A DNA stretch of 64,000 nt, from contig NZ_JSEE01000019.1 of NCBI RefSeq assembly GCF_001625355.1, positions 1 to 64,000 of the forward strand. Direction: 5' to 3'. This document shows positions 56,651 to 64,000 of this stretch, piece after piece; the stretch's first letter is position 1, and the number at the start of each line of letters is the position of its first letter. The stretch is from Marinomonas sp. TW1 (GTDB lineage Bacteria > Pseudomonadota > Gammaproteobacteria > Pseudomonadales > Marinomonadaceae). Position numbers and translations under genes: made by a program. Under the pieces are notes generated by a model. The model was not told where the DNA came from, made no database searches, and saw only the letters and a list, made by a program, of their open reading frames with translations.

Positions 56651-56681
56651 AAAAAGGCCGGTGACAATAAAGTCACCAGCC
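56651..56681 (-). terminator. rplL-rpoB attenuator (partial terminator)
   Basis: Minus-strand stem GGCTGGTGAC / GTCACCGGCC (10 bp, one G-U) with a six-base loop and five T after. Since rpoB has no obvious promoter of its own, it probably lets only part of the transcripts through, matching the known excess of L7/L12 over RNA polymerase. Confidence 0.8.
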
Positions 56682-56720
56682 ATTTCGACTAGCGGTCGAA
56701 ATCTGGAAATGCAAGTATCA

Positions 56721-57092
56721 TTACTTGATTTCGACAGATGCACCAGCTTCTTCAAGAGCCGCTTTAAGTGCATCAGCGTCTTCTTTAGAAACGCCTTCTT
56801 TAACAGTCGCTGGAGCGCCGTCAACCATGCCTTTAGCTTCTTTCAAGCCAAGACCAGTTGCTGCACGAACAGCTTTGATTACGTTAACTTTCTTATCGCC
56901 TGCAGCAGTAAGAACAACGTCAAATTCAGTTTGTGCTTCAGCAGCACCGCCAGCTTCAGCAGCTGGGCCAGCAGCAACAGCAGCTGCCGCAGTTACACCG
57001 AATTTTTCTTCCATTGCTTCAATCAGTTCAACAACGTCCATTACAGACATTTCTGCTACTGCATTGATGATATCTTCTTTAGTTAGAGCCAT
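56721..57092 (-). CDS. rplL: 50S ribosomal protein L7/L12
   Basis: 123 residues: N-terminal dimer domain, an alanine/glycine-rich hinge ([18 protein letters not shown], about 35-52), and C-terminal factor-binding domain with [20 protein letters not shown]. Forms the stalk that recruits EF-Tu and EF-G. Confidence 0.98.
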   Translation of the reverse strand: MALTKEDIINAVAEMSVMDVVELIEAMEEKFGVTAAAAVAAGPAAEAGGAAEAQTEFDVVLTAAGDKKVNVIKAVRAATGLGLKEAKGMVDGAPATVKEGVSKEDADALKAALEEAGASVEIK

Positions 57093-57174
57093 GACTCAGA
57101 TTCCTAGCATTCTTTATAATCACCCAAGGGTGATAAAACAAAATATTTATCAAGAAGGGATACGATAAATCGTA

Positions 57175-57675
57175 TTAAGCCGCTTCTTGCTCTTTTTGAT
57201 CGCGTACTGCTGCAAGAGTACGAACAAACTTGCTGGTTGCGCCCTGCATAACACTCATCAGTTTCGCAATCGCTTCGTCGTATGTTGGCAAAGTTGCCAA
57301 ACGATCAATGTCGCCTGCTGCGATCAACTCACCGTTGAACGCTAATGCTTTTACTTCAAACTTGTCGTTCTCTTTCGCGAAAGATTTCAACAAACGAGCC
57401 GCCGCACCTGGGTGTTCGTTTGAGAAAGCAATCAACGTTGGACCAACAAAACTCTCAGTTAAGCACTCGAAGTCAGTACCTTCAACAGCACGGCGAGCCA
57501 AAGTGTTACGTACAACACGTACGAATACACCAGCTTCACGCGCTTCTTTACGAAGTGCAGTCATGCTGCTCACGGTAACACCGCGAGAATCAGCAACAAC
57601 CGCAGACAACGCAGTTTTAGCTACTTCACTAACTTCGGCGACAATGGCTTTTTTGTCTTCTAGACCTAATGCCAC
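57175..57675 (-). CDS. rplJ: 50S ribosomal protein L10
   Basis: 166 residues: [28 protein letters not shown] start, [14 protein letters not shown] and [20 protein letters not shown] start with an AGGAG site. Holds L7/L12 dimers on the 50S and, with them, represses its own mRNA through the leader upstream. Confidence 0.98.
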   Translation of the reverse strand: MALGLEDKKAIVAEVSEVAKTALSAVVADSRGVTVSSMTALRKEAREAGVFVRVVRNTLARRAVEGTDFECLTESFVGPTLIAFSNEHPGAAARLLKSFAKENDKFEVKALAFNGELIAAGDIDRLATLPTYDEAIAKLMSVMQGATSKFVRTLAAVRDQKEQEAA

Positions 57676-57903
57676 TGGTTTTCTCCTGGATTAGCAGGGA
57701 ACGAGTTCCCCTATTTTTACCAACTCCCCGATAAATCGGAGTACTTGCTGGTGAGTTAGATCCAGTATATCTGAATCGGGCCACACCATCTGCGCAGGAC
57801 AAATATTTTTCAACATTTGATTAAACATTTCGTTCCTGCGGTCTTTGACGGCCTGCTCAGTAAACGAATACTAGACAGACCCCAAAGCGCATGATCTAGA
57901 AGC
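57676..57903 (-). promoter_or_regulatory. rplJ leader (L10 autoregulatory RNA) and probable promoter region
   Basis: The 228-bp gap contains CCTGCGCAGATGGTG on the mRNA strand (within 57780-57803), very like the conserved element of the E. coli L10 leader, with GCAGGAACGAAATG upstream that can pair with it. L10-(L7/L12) binding there blocks rplJL translation. A promoter is expected near the rplA end, but only a TAGTAT candidate was seen, with no convincing -35. Confidence 0.6.
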
Positions 57904-58605
57904 TTACTTAGCTGAGCTAAGTGCACCTAAATCAATTTGTATACCTGGTCCCATTGTAGAAGACAAGGTTACTTTTTTCAGGTAAATACCTTTAGCAGAC
58001 GCAGGCTTAGCACGACGTAAGTCAGCTAATAGCGCCTCTAAATTACCTCTGATAGCATCCGCTGCGAACTCAATAGAGCCAACACCAGCATGGATGATAC
58101 CATTTTTGTCTGTACGGTAACGAGCTTGACCCGCTTTAGCATTCTTAACCGCTGTAGCAACATCAGGCGTTACAGTGCCAACTTTAGGGTTAGGCATTAG
58201 ACCGCGAGGACCAAGAACCTGACCTAGTTGACCGACGATGCGCATTGCGTCTGGAGAAGCAATAACAACATCAAAATCTAGGTTGCCAGCTTTAACTTGC
58301 TCAGCCAAATCATCAAAACCCACAACGTCAGCACCCGCTTCTTTTGCAGCTTCAGCATTTGCACCTTGAGCAAATACAGCAACACGTACATCTTTACCTG
58401 CACCGTGTGGCAATACTGTAGAACCACGTACAACCTGATCAGATTTACGAGGATCAACACCTAGATTAACAGAGACATCAACTGACTCTTTGAATTTAAC
58501 TGTAGATAGCTCAGACAAAAGAGCAACAGCTTCTTCTACAGAGTACAACTTAGTTGCATCTACTTTTTCTGCGATCAAGCGAGCGCGTTTAGTTAGCTTA
58601 GCCAT
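57904..58605 (-). CDS. rplA: 50S ribosomal protein L1
   Basis: 233 residues: [20 protein letters not shown] and [18 protein letters not shown], with C-terminal ISSTMGPG-like [12 protein letters not shown]. Forms the mobile L1 stalk at the E site. In E. coli it represses rplKA by binding the rplK leader. The start overlaps the rplK stop by one base. Confidence 0.98.
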   Translation of the reverse strand: MAKLTKRARLIAEKVDATKLYSVEEAVALLSELSTVKFKESVDVSVNLGVDPRKSDQVVRGSTVLPHGAGKDVRVAVFAQGANAEAAKEAGADVVGFDDLAEQVKAGNLDFDVVIASPDAMRIVGQLGQVLGPRGLMPNPKVGTVTPDVATAVKNAKAGQARYRTDKNGIIHAGVGSIEFAADAIRGNLEALLADLRRAKPASAKGIYLKKVTLSSTMGPGIQIDLGALSSAK

Positions 58606-59039
58606 TAGTTCACACCCTCAACATCTAGACCCATAGCGCGTGCACTACCAGCAATAGTACGAACTGCCGCATCCATATCTGAAGCAGTCAAATCTTCCTG
58701 CTTAGCATTAACAATCTCTTCTAGTTGAGCACGAGTAACCGTACCAACTTTCTGAGTGTTTGGACGTGGAGAACCACTCTTGATGCCAGCTGCTTTCTTA
58801 AGAAGCACTGCAGCAGGAGTAGATTTTGTTTCAAAAGTGAAACTACGGTCGTTGTAAACAGTGATGATTACAGGTGTTGGAAGACCAGGCTCAACGCTTT
58901 GAGTTTTTGCGTTGAATGCTTTACAGAATTCCATGATGTTCACACCGTGCTGACCCAATGCTGGACCAACTGGTGGACTTGGGTTCGCTTGACCCGCTTT
59001 AACTTGTAGCTTGATATAAGCTTCGACTTTCTTAGCCAT
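58605..59039 (-). CDS. rplK: 50S ribosomal protein L11
   Basis: 144 residues: [20 protein letters not shown] and [22 protein letters not shown]. Part of the GTPase-associated centre and needed for RelA activation. The proline-rich N-terminal switch is intact. Confidence 0.98.
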   Translation of the reverse strand: MAKKVEAYIKLQVKAGQANPSPPVGPALGQHGVNIMEFCKAFNAKTQSVEPGLPTPVIITVYNDRSFTFETKSTPAAVLLKKAAGIKSGSPRPNTQKVGTVTRAQLEEIVNAKQEDLTASDMDAAVRTIAGSARAMGLDVEGVN

Positions 59040-59054
59040 TTTTAAACTCCAGAT

Positions 59055-59077
59055 GGGTCACCGCCCGAAGGCTACCC
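59055..59077 (-). promoter_or_regulatory. Candidate L1-binding operator in the rplK leader
   Basis: In the 48-bp nusG-rplK gap the mRNA reads GGGTAGCC-TTCG-GGCGGTGACCC: a UUCG-capped stem with an internal loop, resembling the L1 site of 23S rRNA and known L11-operon leaders. Regulation by L1 is inferred from this fold and position. Confidence 0.6.
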
Positions 59078-59087
59078 GTTTATAGAA

Positions 59088-59621
59088 TCAGGCTTTTTCG
59101 ACCTGACTAAACTCCAAATCAACCGGCGTAGAGCGCCCAAAAATAAGCACCGCCACTTTGATTCGACTTTTATCGTAATCCACCTCTTCAACCACACCGT
59201 TGAAGTCAGCGAATGGACCTTCGTTAACACGAACCACTTCACCCACTTCGAACAAAGTTTTCGGACGAGGCTTATCAACACCGTCGTTAACGCGCTGCAA
59301 AATAGCATCCGCTTCACGATCAGTGATTGGTGATGGCTTATCTGCTGTACCGCCAATAAAACCTAGTACGCGAGACGTACCTTTCACCAAATGCCAAGAG
59401 TCGTCATTCATATCCATTTGCACTAAAACATAGCCTGGATAAAACTTTCTTTCGCTCTTGCGCTTTTTGCCATCTCGAATTTCAACCACTTCTTCGGTTG
59501 GAACCAAGATATCGCCAAAATTTTCTTCTTGCCCCATAACCTGCACTCGCTCAAGAAGCGAACGCATTACGTGCTTTTCGTACCCTGAGTACGCCTGTAC
59601 TACATACCATCGTTTGGTCAC
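59088..59621 (-). CDS. nusG: Transcription factor NusG
   Basis: 177 residues: N-terminal NGN domain starting [16 protein letters not shown] with [10 protein letters not shown] and, after a linker, a KOW domain ([21 protein letters not shown]). It links RNA polymerase to Rho or to ribosomal S10. Directly after secE, as in nearly all bacteria. Confidence 0.98.
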   Translation of the reverse strand: MTKRWYVVQAYSGYEKHVMRSLLERVQVMGQEENFGDILVPTEEVVEIRDGKKRKSERKFYPGYVLVQMDMNDDSWHLVKGTSRVLGFIGGTADKPSPITDREADAILQRVNDGVDKPRPKTLFEVGEVVRVNEGPFADFNGVVEEVDYDKSRIKVAVLIFGRSTPVDLEFSQVEKA

Positions 59622-59630
59622 GAGTAACTC

Positions 59631-59999
59631 CTAACTAATTACCGAGGACACAACCCAACTAAGGAGCGAGTCCACTCCCCATAGCACGAGGGACATAAAA
59701 ACAACCACCGCTAATACTATCAAGGTTGTTTGAACTGTCTCTTGCCTAGTTGGCCACACTACCCTACGAATTTCAGTCTTAGCTTCTTTCGCCAAAGTGA
59801 AAAAAGCTTTACCTTTCGCAGTCTGAAGCGCAACAAAACCAGCAACAACAGCCAACACCAAAATAGCAATTAAGCGATACAATAGTGATTCGGTCGCATA
59901 ATAATTATTTCCAATTACGCCAACCGCAACCAACAAAACAACAATCGCCCACTTAAACACGTCTCCGCGAGACGCTTGAGCTTCAGCACTCGAACTCAT
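59631..59999 (-). CDS. secE: Preprotein translocase subunit SecE
   Basis: 122 residues with three membrane helices, the long enterobacterial-type form. The conserved amphipathic segment EAKTEIRRVVWPTRQETVQTT clamps SecY. Sits between tRNA-Trp and nusG and probably shares their transcript. Confidence 0.97.
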   Translation of the reverse strand: MSSSAEAQASRGDVFKWAIVVLLVAVGVIGNNYYATESLLYRLIAILVLAVVAGFVALQTAKGKAFFTLAKEAKTEIRRVVWPTRQETVQTTLIVLAVVVFMSLVLWGVDSLLSWVVSSVIS

Positions 60000-60039
60000 A
60001 CTTTAGGTGATCCCTAACTAAGAAATAGGATACGATTAA

Positions 60040-60115
60040 TGGCAGGCCAAGAGGGACTCGAACCCCCAACAGCCGGTTTTGGAAACCGGTGCTCTACCAA
60101 TTGAACTATTGGCCT
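60040..60115 (-). tRNA. tRNA-Trp (anticodon CCA)
   Basis: 76-base cloverleaf including an encoded CCA end. Acceptor AGGCCAA pairs with TTGGCCT; anticodon stem CCGGT/ACCGG carries loop TTCCAAA; T loop GTTCGAGTC. It is 40 bp ahead of secE and probably cotranscribed. Confidence 0.97.
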
Positions 60116-60134
60116 ACATTCGTATGGGCGGAGG

Positions 60135-60163
60135 ATGATACCTAAACAAGCTTTATTAAGCAA
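60135..60163 (-). promoter_or_regulatory. Promoter for tRNA-Trp-secE-nusG
   Basis: Minus-strand -35 TTGCTT (60158-60163), 17-bp spacer and -10 TATCAT (60135-60140), with a C-rich discriminator CCTCCGCCC typical of stable-RNA promoters. Confidence 0.7.
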
Positions 60164-60188
60164 GGGTATCTGCCCAAAAAACAGACAA

Positions 60189-60217
60189 TAAAAAAGGCGG
60201 TTAAACCACCTATCTTT
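60189..60217 (-). terminator. Terminator after tRNA-Thr
   Basis: Minus-strand stem AGGTGG / CCGCCT (one G-U) with a five-base loop and six T after. It ends the Tyr-Gly-Thr tRNA transcript at the place where many relatives continue into tufB. Confidence 0.85.
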
Positions 60218-60227
60218 TGCGAAGAAC

Positions 60228-60303
60228 TGGAGCTCATGAGCAGATTTGAACTGCCGACCTCACCCTTACCAAGGGTGTGCTCTACCAACTGAGCTACATG
60301 AGC
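60228..60303 (-). tRNA. tRNA-Thr (anticodon GGT)
   Basis: 76 bases with encoded CCA. Acceptor GCTCATG / CATGAGC; anticodon stem CACCC/GGGTG with loop TTGGTAA. Very similar to E. coli thrT. Confidence 0.97.
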
Positions 60304-60305
60304 AT

Positions 60306-60380
60306 TGGAGCGGGTAGCGGGAATCGAACCCGCCTCTTCAGCTTGGAAGGCTGAGGTAATAGCCACTATACCATACCCGC
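60306..60380 (-). tRNA. tRNA-Gly (anticodon TCC)
   Basis: 75 bases with encoded CCA. Acceptor GCGGGTA / TACCCGC; anticodon arm CAGCCTTCCAAGCTG holds TCC. Two bases separate it from tRNA-Thr. Confidence 0.97.
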
Positions 60381-60383
60381 AAA

Positions 60384-60467
<84 letters not shown>

Positions 60468-60510
60468 ACTTACTCAGTGCTATAACGCAACACCCCAAAA
60501 GGTGGGAGCC

Positions 60511-60538
60511 ATTATATGAATCACTTTACTAATTGCAA
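60511..60538 (-). promoter_or_regulatory. Promoter for tRNA-Tyr-Gly-Thr
   Basis: Minus-strand -35 TTGCAA (60533-60538), 16-bp spacer and consensus -10 TATAAT (60511-60516), GC-rich discriminator GGCTCCCACC. Confidence 0.8.
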
Positions 60539-60541
60539 GCA

Positions 60542-61246
60542 CTAACAAGGATTTTTTTCTATTTTTATCATCATCTTGCTTAAATCAAAGCGCGATAAGA
60601 AAACTTGCCAGTCTGCTGGCCTCACAGGTTGCTGAATATCAATTTGATGTAAGGGTACATTACGAAGATGTTCATAAGTATCGACCGAATACCCTGTCAA
60701 CTTCTCTATACGCTGACTCGCCTGCTCCGCACGAGCTTGCGAGGAATACAATCCAAGCGAGATACGATTTTTCATTTCCGCGCGATTAATCACAAAACTG
60801 TCAATCGACTTACCAGCGAGGTCTTTTACAATATCGCGGGCTTTCTCGGGTGTTTCTGGTGCCGCAATGTACAGCCAAAATTTAGGTCGCTTGCCGGTAA
60901 TGTCATTATCATCATAAGACCAGCCCATCTCAGCCAATCCCGCCTCAATCTCTTTCAGACTCGACTGATGCTCTATTTCCATACGAGGACACAAAAACGT
61001 CTCTTTTGCTTTCGCACTTTTCTCAACCACTTTATTTAACGCATCAACCAGATCATCGTTTGACATCACACCCGCATTATAATCTTCTTCCGTTACCGCT
61101 GGCGCTTCTGATAAGAGATGGATTTTCTCACTAACAGGTGGACCATACACACTTTCCCTGTTTTGCTCTGGCTGATCCTGAACAAAACTGTGCCAACTCA
61201 GAAAAGCGGCATTAAGTAATACAACAAATAGAAAAAGCCACTTCAT
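60542..61246 (-). CDS. SPOR-domain membrane protein
   Basis: 234 residues. A short cytoplasmic end and one membrane helix (about 3-19) precede a periplasmic part. A SPOR-like domain is visible at about 128-195: WLYIAAPETPEKARDIVKDLAG then ISLGLYSSQARAEQASQRIEKLTGY. SPOR domains bind denuded peptidoglycan at division sites. The gene follows coaX with no gap; coaX-SPOR linkage is seen in other gammaproteobacteria. Function beyond glycan binding is not known. Confidence 0.82.
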   Translation of the reverse strand: MKWLFLFVVLLNAAFLSWHSFVQDQPEQNRESVYGPPVSEKIHLLSEAPAVTEEDYNAGVMSNDDLVDALNKVVEKSAKAKETFLCPRMEIEHQSSLKEIEAGLAEMGWSYDDNDITGKRPKFWLYIAAPETPEKARDIVKDLAGKSIDSFVINRAEMKNRISLGLYSSQARAEQASQRIEKLTGYSVDTYEHLRNVPLHQIDIQQPVRPADWQVFLSRFDLSKMMIKIEKNPC

Positions 61247-61978
61247 TTACTGCCTCTTTATTAACTCATCACCAACTCGTTTAGCCCCTAAGGCCACTAA
61301 GTTTGGCTGATATTCCATTTCGATCTGCAAAGAATCCAGTAACGCTCTACTGTCTCCTCCCGTCGCCACCCATTTAAAGCTTGGATGCTGACGATTCATT
61401 CGTTCAACAAATGCTAACGCCATCTCATGCACGCCTTCCGTGACCGCTCGAGCGGTCGAATCCGGTAAACCTTGCGCAACAGTCACTTCATCCGCCTCAT
61501 AGCGAATACGGGCGGTATTTGCCAGTAACGCAGACTCCATCATAGTCAAACCAGGCGTAATGTATCCCCCTAGATGAACACCTTTGCCATTGATAAAGTC
61601 GACTTTGATGGCCGTACCAGCGTCTAATACCATGACATCGCCCAACCCCAGATAAAAAGCGCCCACCACAGCCAACCAACGATCCACCCCTAAACGTTCA
61701 GGCTCATGGTAAGCATTGCTCACGCCACACACATGCGAAACACTCGTTATGGTTAACCATTGAGCATTCGGGTAAGCCGCCTGTATATCCGCATGCAATA
61801 ATGCACTTTGTTCTTTCGAACGCACACTGGCGAAATAAATTTGCTGTGGTGCAAATGCTTTATCCAATGGCGCACTTTCGCCGCGCTCAACCCATAACAC
61901 TTGATCGCCAGTAAAAGCGGTAAATTTAATACAGGTATTACCCGCATCCACCACCAAGAGATTAGACTCGTCTAACAC
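61247..61978 (-). CDS. coaX: Type III pantothenate kinase CoaX
   Basis: First step of coenzyme A synthesis. ASKHA fold: LLVVDAGNTCIKF (ATP phosphate site), ERLGVDRWLAVVGA, VLDAGTAIKVDF (about 120-131) and GGYITPG. The GTG start chosen (243 residues) has a near-perfect GGAGGAG site inside the end of birA; an ATG five codons upstream gives 248 residues but a weaker site. It overlaps birA by 17 bases. No coaA-type kinase was seen. Confidence 0.92.
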   Translation of the reverse strand: MLDESNLLVVDAGNTCIKFTAFTGDQVLWVERGESAPLDKAFAPQQIYFASVRSKEQSALLHADIQAAYPNAQWLTITSVSHVCGVSNAYHEPERLGVDRWLAVVGAFYLGLGDVMVLDAGTAIKVDFINGKGVHLGGYITPGLTMMESALLANTARIRYEADEVTVAQGLPDSTARAVTEGVHEMALAFVERMNRQHPSFKWVATGGDSRALLDSLQIEMEYQPNLVALGAKRVGDELIKRQ

Positions 61979-62918
61979 TAACTTCTCCTCCATGTAAGGT
62001 CACCAGCTCACCGCCGTCTTCCTCCATGAGCAACGCTCCTTTCTCATCGATACCTTTCGCAACGCCCTGCTTTTGTTGCGAAACAGACATCACTTTAATG
62101 GCTTGATTATATAACACATCATAGGCTTGCCAATGAGACTGAAAATGCTTCATGCCATGGCCGTCTTCAAACAATTCACAGATTCCAACCAACTCTTTTG
62201 CTAATTCCGCTAAAATAACATTTCGACTTGGCCGCTGAGGCAAGCGCGACACTAGGTCTGTCCAAGGTTGATCGACACTGGTCATGAAACTTTCTTCCAT
62301 TTCGACGTTGAGACCAATACCAATAATGACGTCACAAACATCTTGGTCAGCCACCATTTCCAATAAAATGCCACACACTTTTTGACCATCGATTTGTGCA
62401 TCATTTGGCCATTTTAAACCTGGATTGGGGATCCCCACTTTTTTCAGCACTCGAGCTACCGCAACACCCGCAGCCAAACTCAACCCTTCTACCACACTCG
62501 GGCCATTTTCAAAGCGCCATACAAAGGAAAAGGTAAGATTCTTAGCCACCCCCGATTCCCACTGCCGCCCACGACGACCACGACCATTCGTCTGGAGTTC
62601 AACAGAAAACAAAGCTGGTAAGGTGCCACCTTGTGCGATATAAGCTTTCGCGTCACCATTGGTGGACTCAGTCTCAAAGTCGAGCGTAATGTTAACGCGC
62701 TGCGGCACGCCGTGTTCTCGCAATGCTTGCTCAGACAGAAGCTCAAGCGGGCCTGGTAAACGATAACCTCGTCCCTTAACGGAATGCACTGTCACTCCGA
62801 TCGCCTCAAGTTTCTTTAGCTTTTTCCAAACGGCCGCACGAGTCACACCTAAAGCGGCACCTAATTCTTCACCAGAGTGGAATTCATTATCACTAAGCAA
62901 GGCCAAAACCGCTTGCAT
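61962..62918 (-). CDS. birA: Biotin-protein ligase / biotin operon repressor BirA
   Basis: 318 residues. N-terminal winged helix (SGEELGAALGVTRAAVWKKLKKL, about 17-40) makes it the repressor-type BirA. The ligase domain has the biotinyl-AMP loop GRGRRGRQW (about 112-120), KWPNDAQ and GIGLNVE. It attaches biotin to acetyl-CoA carboxylase carrier protein. BirA-CoaX coupling is common in Pseudomonas relatives. Confidence 0.95.
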   Translation of the reverse strand: MQAVLALLSDNEFHSGEELGAALGVTRAAVWKKLKKLEAIGVTVHSVKGRGYRLPGPLELLSEQALREHGVPQRVNITLDFETESTNGDAKAYIAQGGTLPALFSVELQTNGRGRRGRQWESGVAKNLTFSFVWRFENGPSVVEGLSLAAGVAVARVLKKVGIPNPGLKWPNDAQIDGQKVCGILLEMVADQDVCDVIIGIGLNVEMEESFMTSVDQPWTDLVSRLPQRPSRNVILAELAKELVGICELFEDGHGMKHFQSHWQAYDVLYNQAIKVMSVSQQKQGVAKGIDEKGALLMEEDGGELVTLHGGEVSVRRV

Positions 62919-62947
62919 CGACGAACCTCTATTTTATCTTTTCTACA

Positions 62948-63826
62948 TTAAGCCATTTCTTGAAAGGCAGGGAAATTGTTGCCTGTACTAGGCTGAAGCC
63001 AATTTACATCAGGGTAATCACACGCATTATCAACCGCATGTACCGCGTAAGCATGGCGCGATGTCGCTGAACGATTCGCATAACTCAAGTGCGGAAACTC
63101 ACCATTTAACAAAACCAAAGATCCTTTTGGCACAGGCAAGGAAACCATCTCATCCGCTTGCCATTGATGCTCTTTCAACGTCACCATTTTGGTCTCTATC
63201 GATCCAGCAGCATTCCTTTCAAAGCGTTTTAACAAGCCTGTTGAGTGACCTTTCGGAATCCCCCACAAACAACCGTTTTCGAGAGTAGCATCCTCGATCG
63301 CAAACCATAATCCAATCACACTCATCGGATTGGTGTACAAAAACGTACTGTCTTGATGGCAGTTTACCTCACCACCAATGCCTGGCTGCTTGAAAATATA
63401 CATGGATTGAGCCGCTCTCGGCTCTCGCATACCCAACTGTCGAAGCATACTCCCCCATACGGTCGATAATGAAAAGTCTCGAAAGACATCATCTTGAGTA
63501 TGTAAACCATGACCGACTTTATTAATTGATAAATCAAGGGACTGCTTCAACTCCCCCTGTTCATCAAAAGCCTCCTCTTCAAAGAAAAAAGAGACTTTAC
63601 CCGCCGAATCCATAAAGTACTGATCGGTATGACGCGACTGCTCATTGGTAGTAAAAATACTGCGATACTCGCTTGGGTCAAACGATGACAATAAAGACGA
63701 CATTCTGGCCTTTAACGCATCACAAATTGCCTCCGGCACTAACGACTCTAGAACCAAATAGCCATCTGTATGGTACTGCTCCACTTGCTGTTTTGTTAAA
63801 ACAACAGAAGGTAATTCAATCGACAT
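62948..63826 (-). CDS. Phytanoyl-CoA dioxygenase (PhyH) family protein
   Basis: 292 residues from the ATG with a GAGGTG site; nine further upstream codons are rejected. Fe(II)/2-oxoglutarate dioxygenase fold: the H-x-D iron motif is in NCHQDSTFLY (about 160), the distal His probably in GEFPHLSYAN and the 2-oxoglutarate Arg in TSRHAYAVH. Starts LTKQQVEQYHTDGYLVLESLV, usual for PhyH. It resembles the PHYHD1 subgroup; substrate unknown. Confidence 0.85.
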   Translation of the reverse strand: MSIELPSVVLTKQQVEQYHTDGYLVLESLVPEAICDALKARMSSLLSSFDPSEYRSIFTTNEQSRHTDQYFMDSAGKVSFFFEEEAFDEQGELKQSLDLSINKVGHGLHTQDDVFRDFSLSTVWGSMLRQLGMREPRAAQSMYIFKQPGIGGEVNCHQDSTFLYTNPMSVIGLWFAIEDATLENGCLWGIPKGHSTGLLKRFERNAAGSIETKMVTLKEHQWQADEMVSLPVPKGSLVLLNGEFPHLSYANRSATSRHAYAVHAVDNACDYPDVNWLQPSTGNNFPAFQEMA

Positions 63827-63859
63827 CCTCTTCACCTCATTTAACAAGTTCACGTTCTG

Positions 63860-64000
63860 CTAATTCGCATTGGCTTGCAGAAAAAAGGCCACTTCCTTCA
63901 TTAAAGACGAAAAGTTAGGGTTCCAAGAGACTCTCGCTGCATGCTGACTTTTGTCAGTCAGTTCATCAGAACCCTCTCCAAACCAGTTATCCGGATCACT
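63860..64000 (-). CDS. C-terminal end of an unidentified protein (partial)
   Basis: A leftward frame is open from the window edge through 46 codons to TAG at 63860-63862, ending MKEVAFFLQANAN. It is directly upstream of the dioxygenase gene and in the same direction, so it is probably part of the same operon. Too short to identify. Confidence 0.55.
   Translation of the reverse strand, partial: SDPDNWFGEGSDELTDKSQHAARVSWNPNFSSLMKEVAFFLQANAN

Overview
The window looks like a chromosome segment from a marine gammaproteobacterium of the Oceanospirillales, most like Marinomonas. This is inferred from protein character and gene order (ileS-lspA-fkpB-ispH, divergent uvrA and ssb, tRNA-Trp-secE-nusG ahead of rplKAJL-rpoBC). 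No database search was possible. Almost everything is core housekeeping DNA of moderate GC content. The one clearly accessory stretch is about 21.5-24.5 kb.

Layout. 1-283: 5' end, leader and strong P1-type promoter of an rRNA operon running off the left edge. 284-7646: ispH, fkpB, lspA, ileS, ribF and murJ, all leftward (isoprenoid, lipoprotein, flavin and cell-wall precursor functions). 7885-11633: rpsT, then leftward dgkA, proB, obgE, rpmA and rplU. 11917-15863: ispB, a hydrolase, and the unsaturated fatty acid pair fabA-fabB. 15936-21516: two acyltransferases, a large M16C zinc protease and an Smr-domain protein whose upstream region looks like an attenuated leader. 21923-24266: a HigBA-type toxin-antitoxin pair, a decayed fragment of ssb, a small membrane protein and an AraC/GyrI-type regulator. 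24511-29598: ssb, an MFS transporter and divergent uvrA with a LexA box.

29781-60467 is one continuous leftward gene-expression cluster of about 30 kb. In transcription order it holds tRNA-Tyr/Gly/Thr, a terminator, tRNA-Trp-secE-nusG, rplKAJL-rpoBC, rpsLG-fusA-tuf, the S10 operon, the spc operon and the alpha operon ending with rplQ. Promoters, terminators and likely autoregulatory leaders (L1 site, L10 leader, S12/S7 spacer) can be placed inside it. 60542-64000 holds a SPOR-domain protein, coaX, birA, a PhyH-type dioxygenase and the end of another gene.

Most notable non-coding signals: a roughly 42-bp imperfect hairpin between rpsN and rpsH; a structured spacer between rpsJ and rplC; mutually exclusive hairpins plus a terminator in front of the Smr gene; and a 123-bp degenerate copy of ssb in direct orientation 2.1 kb from the intact gene, flanking the araC cassette. 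I saw no CRISPR array, prophage or insertion sequence. Nothing here proves a new system; these four signals are the best candidates.
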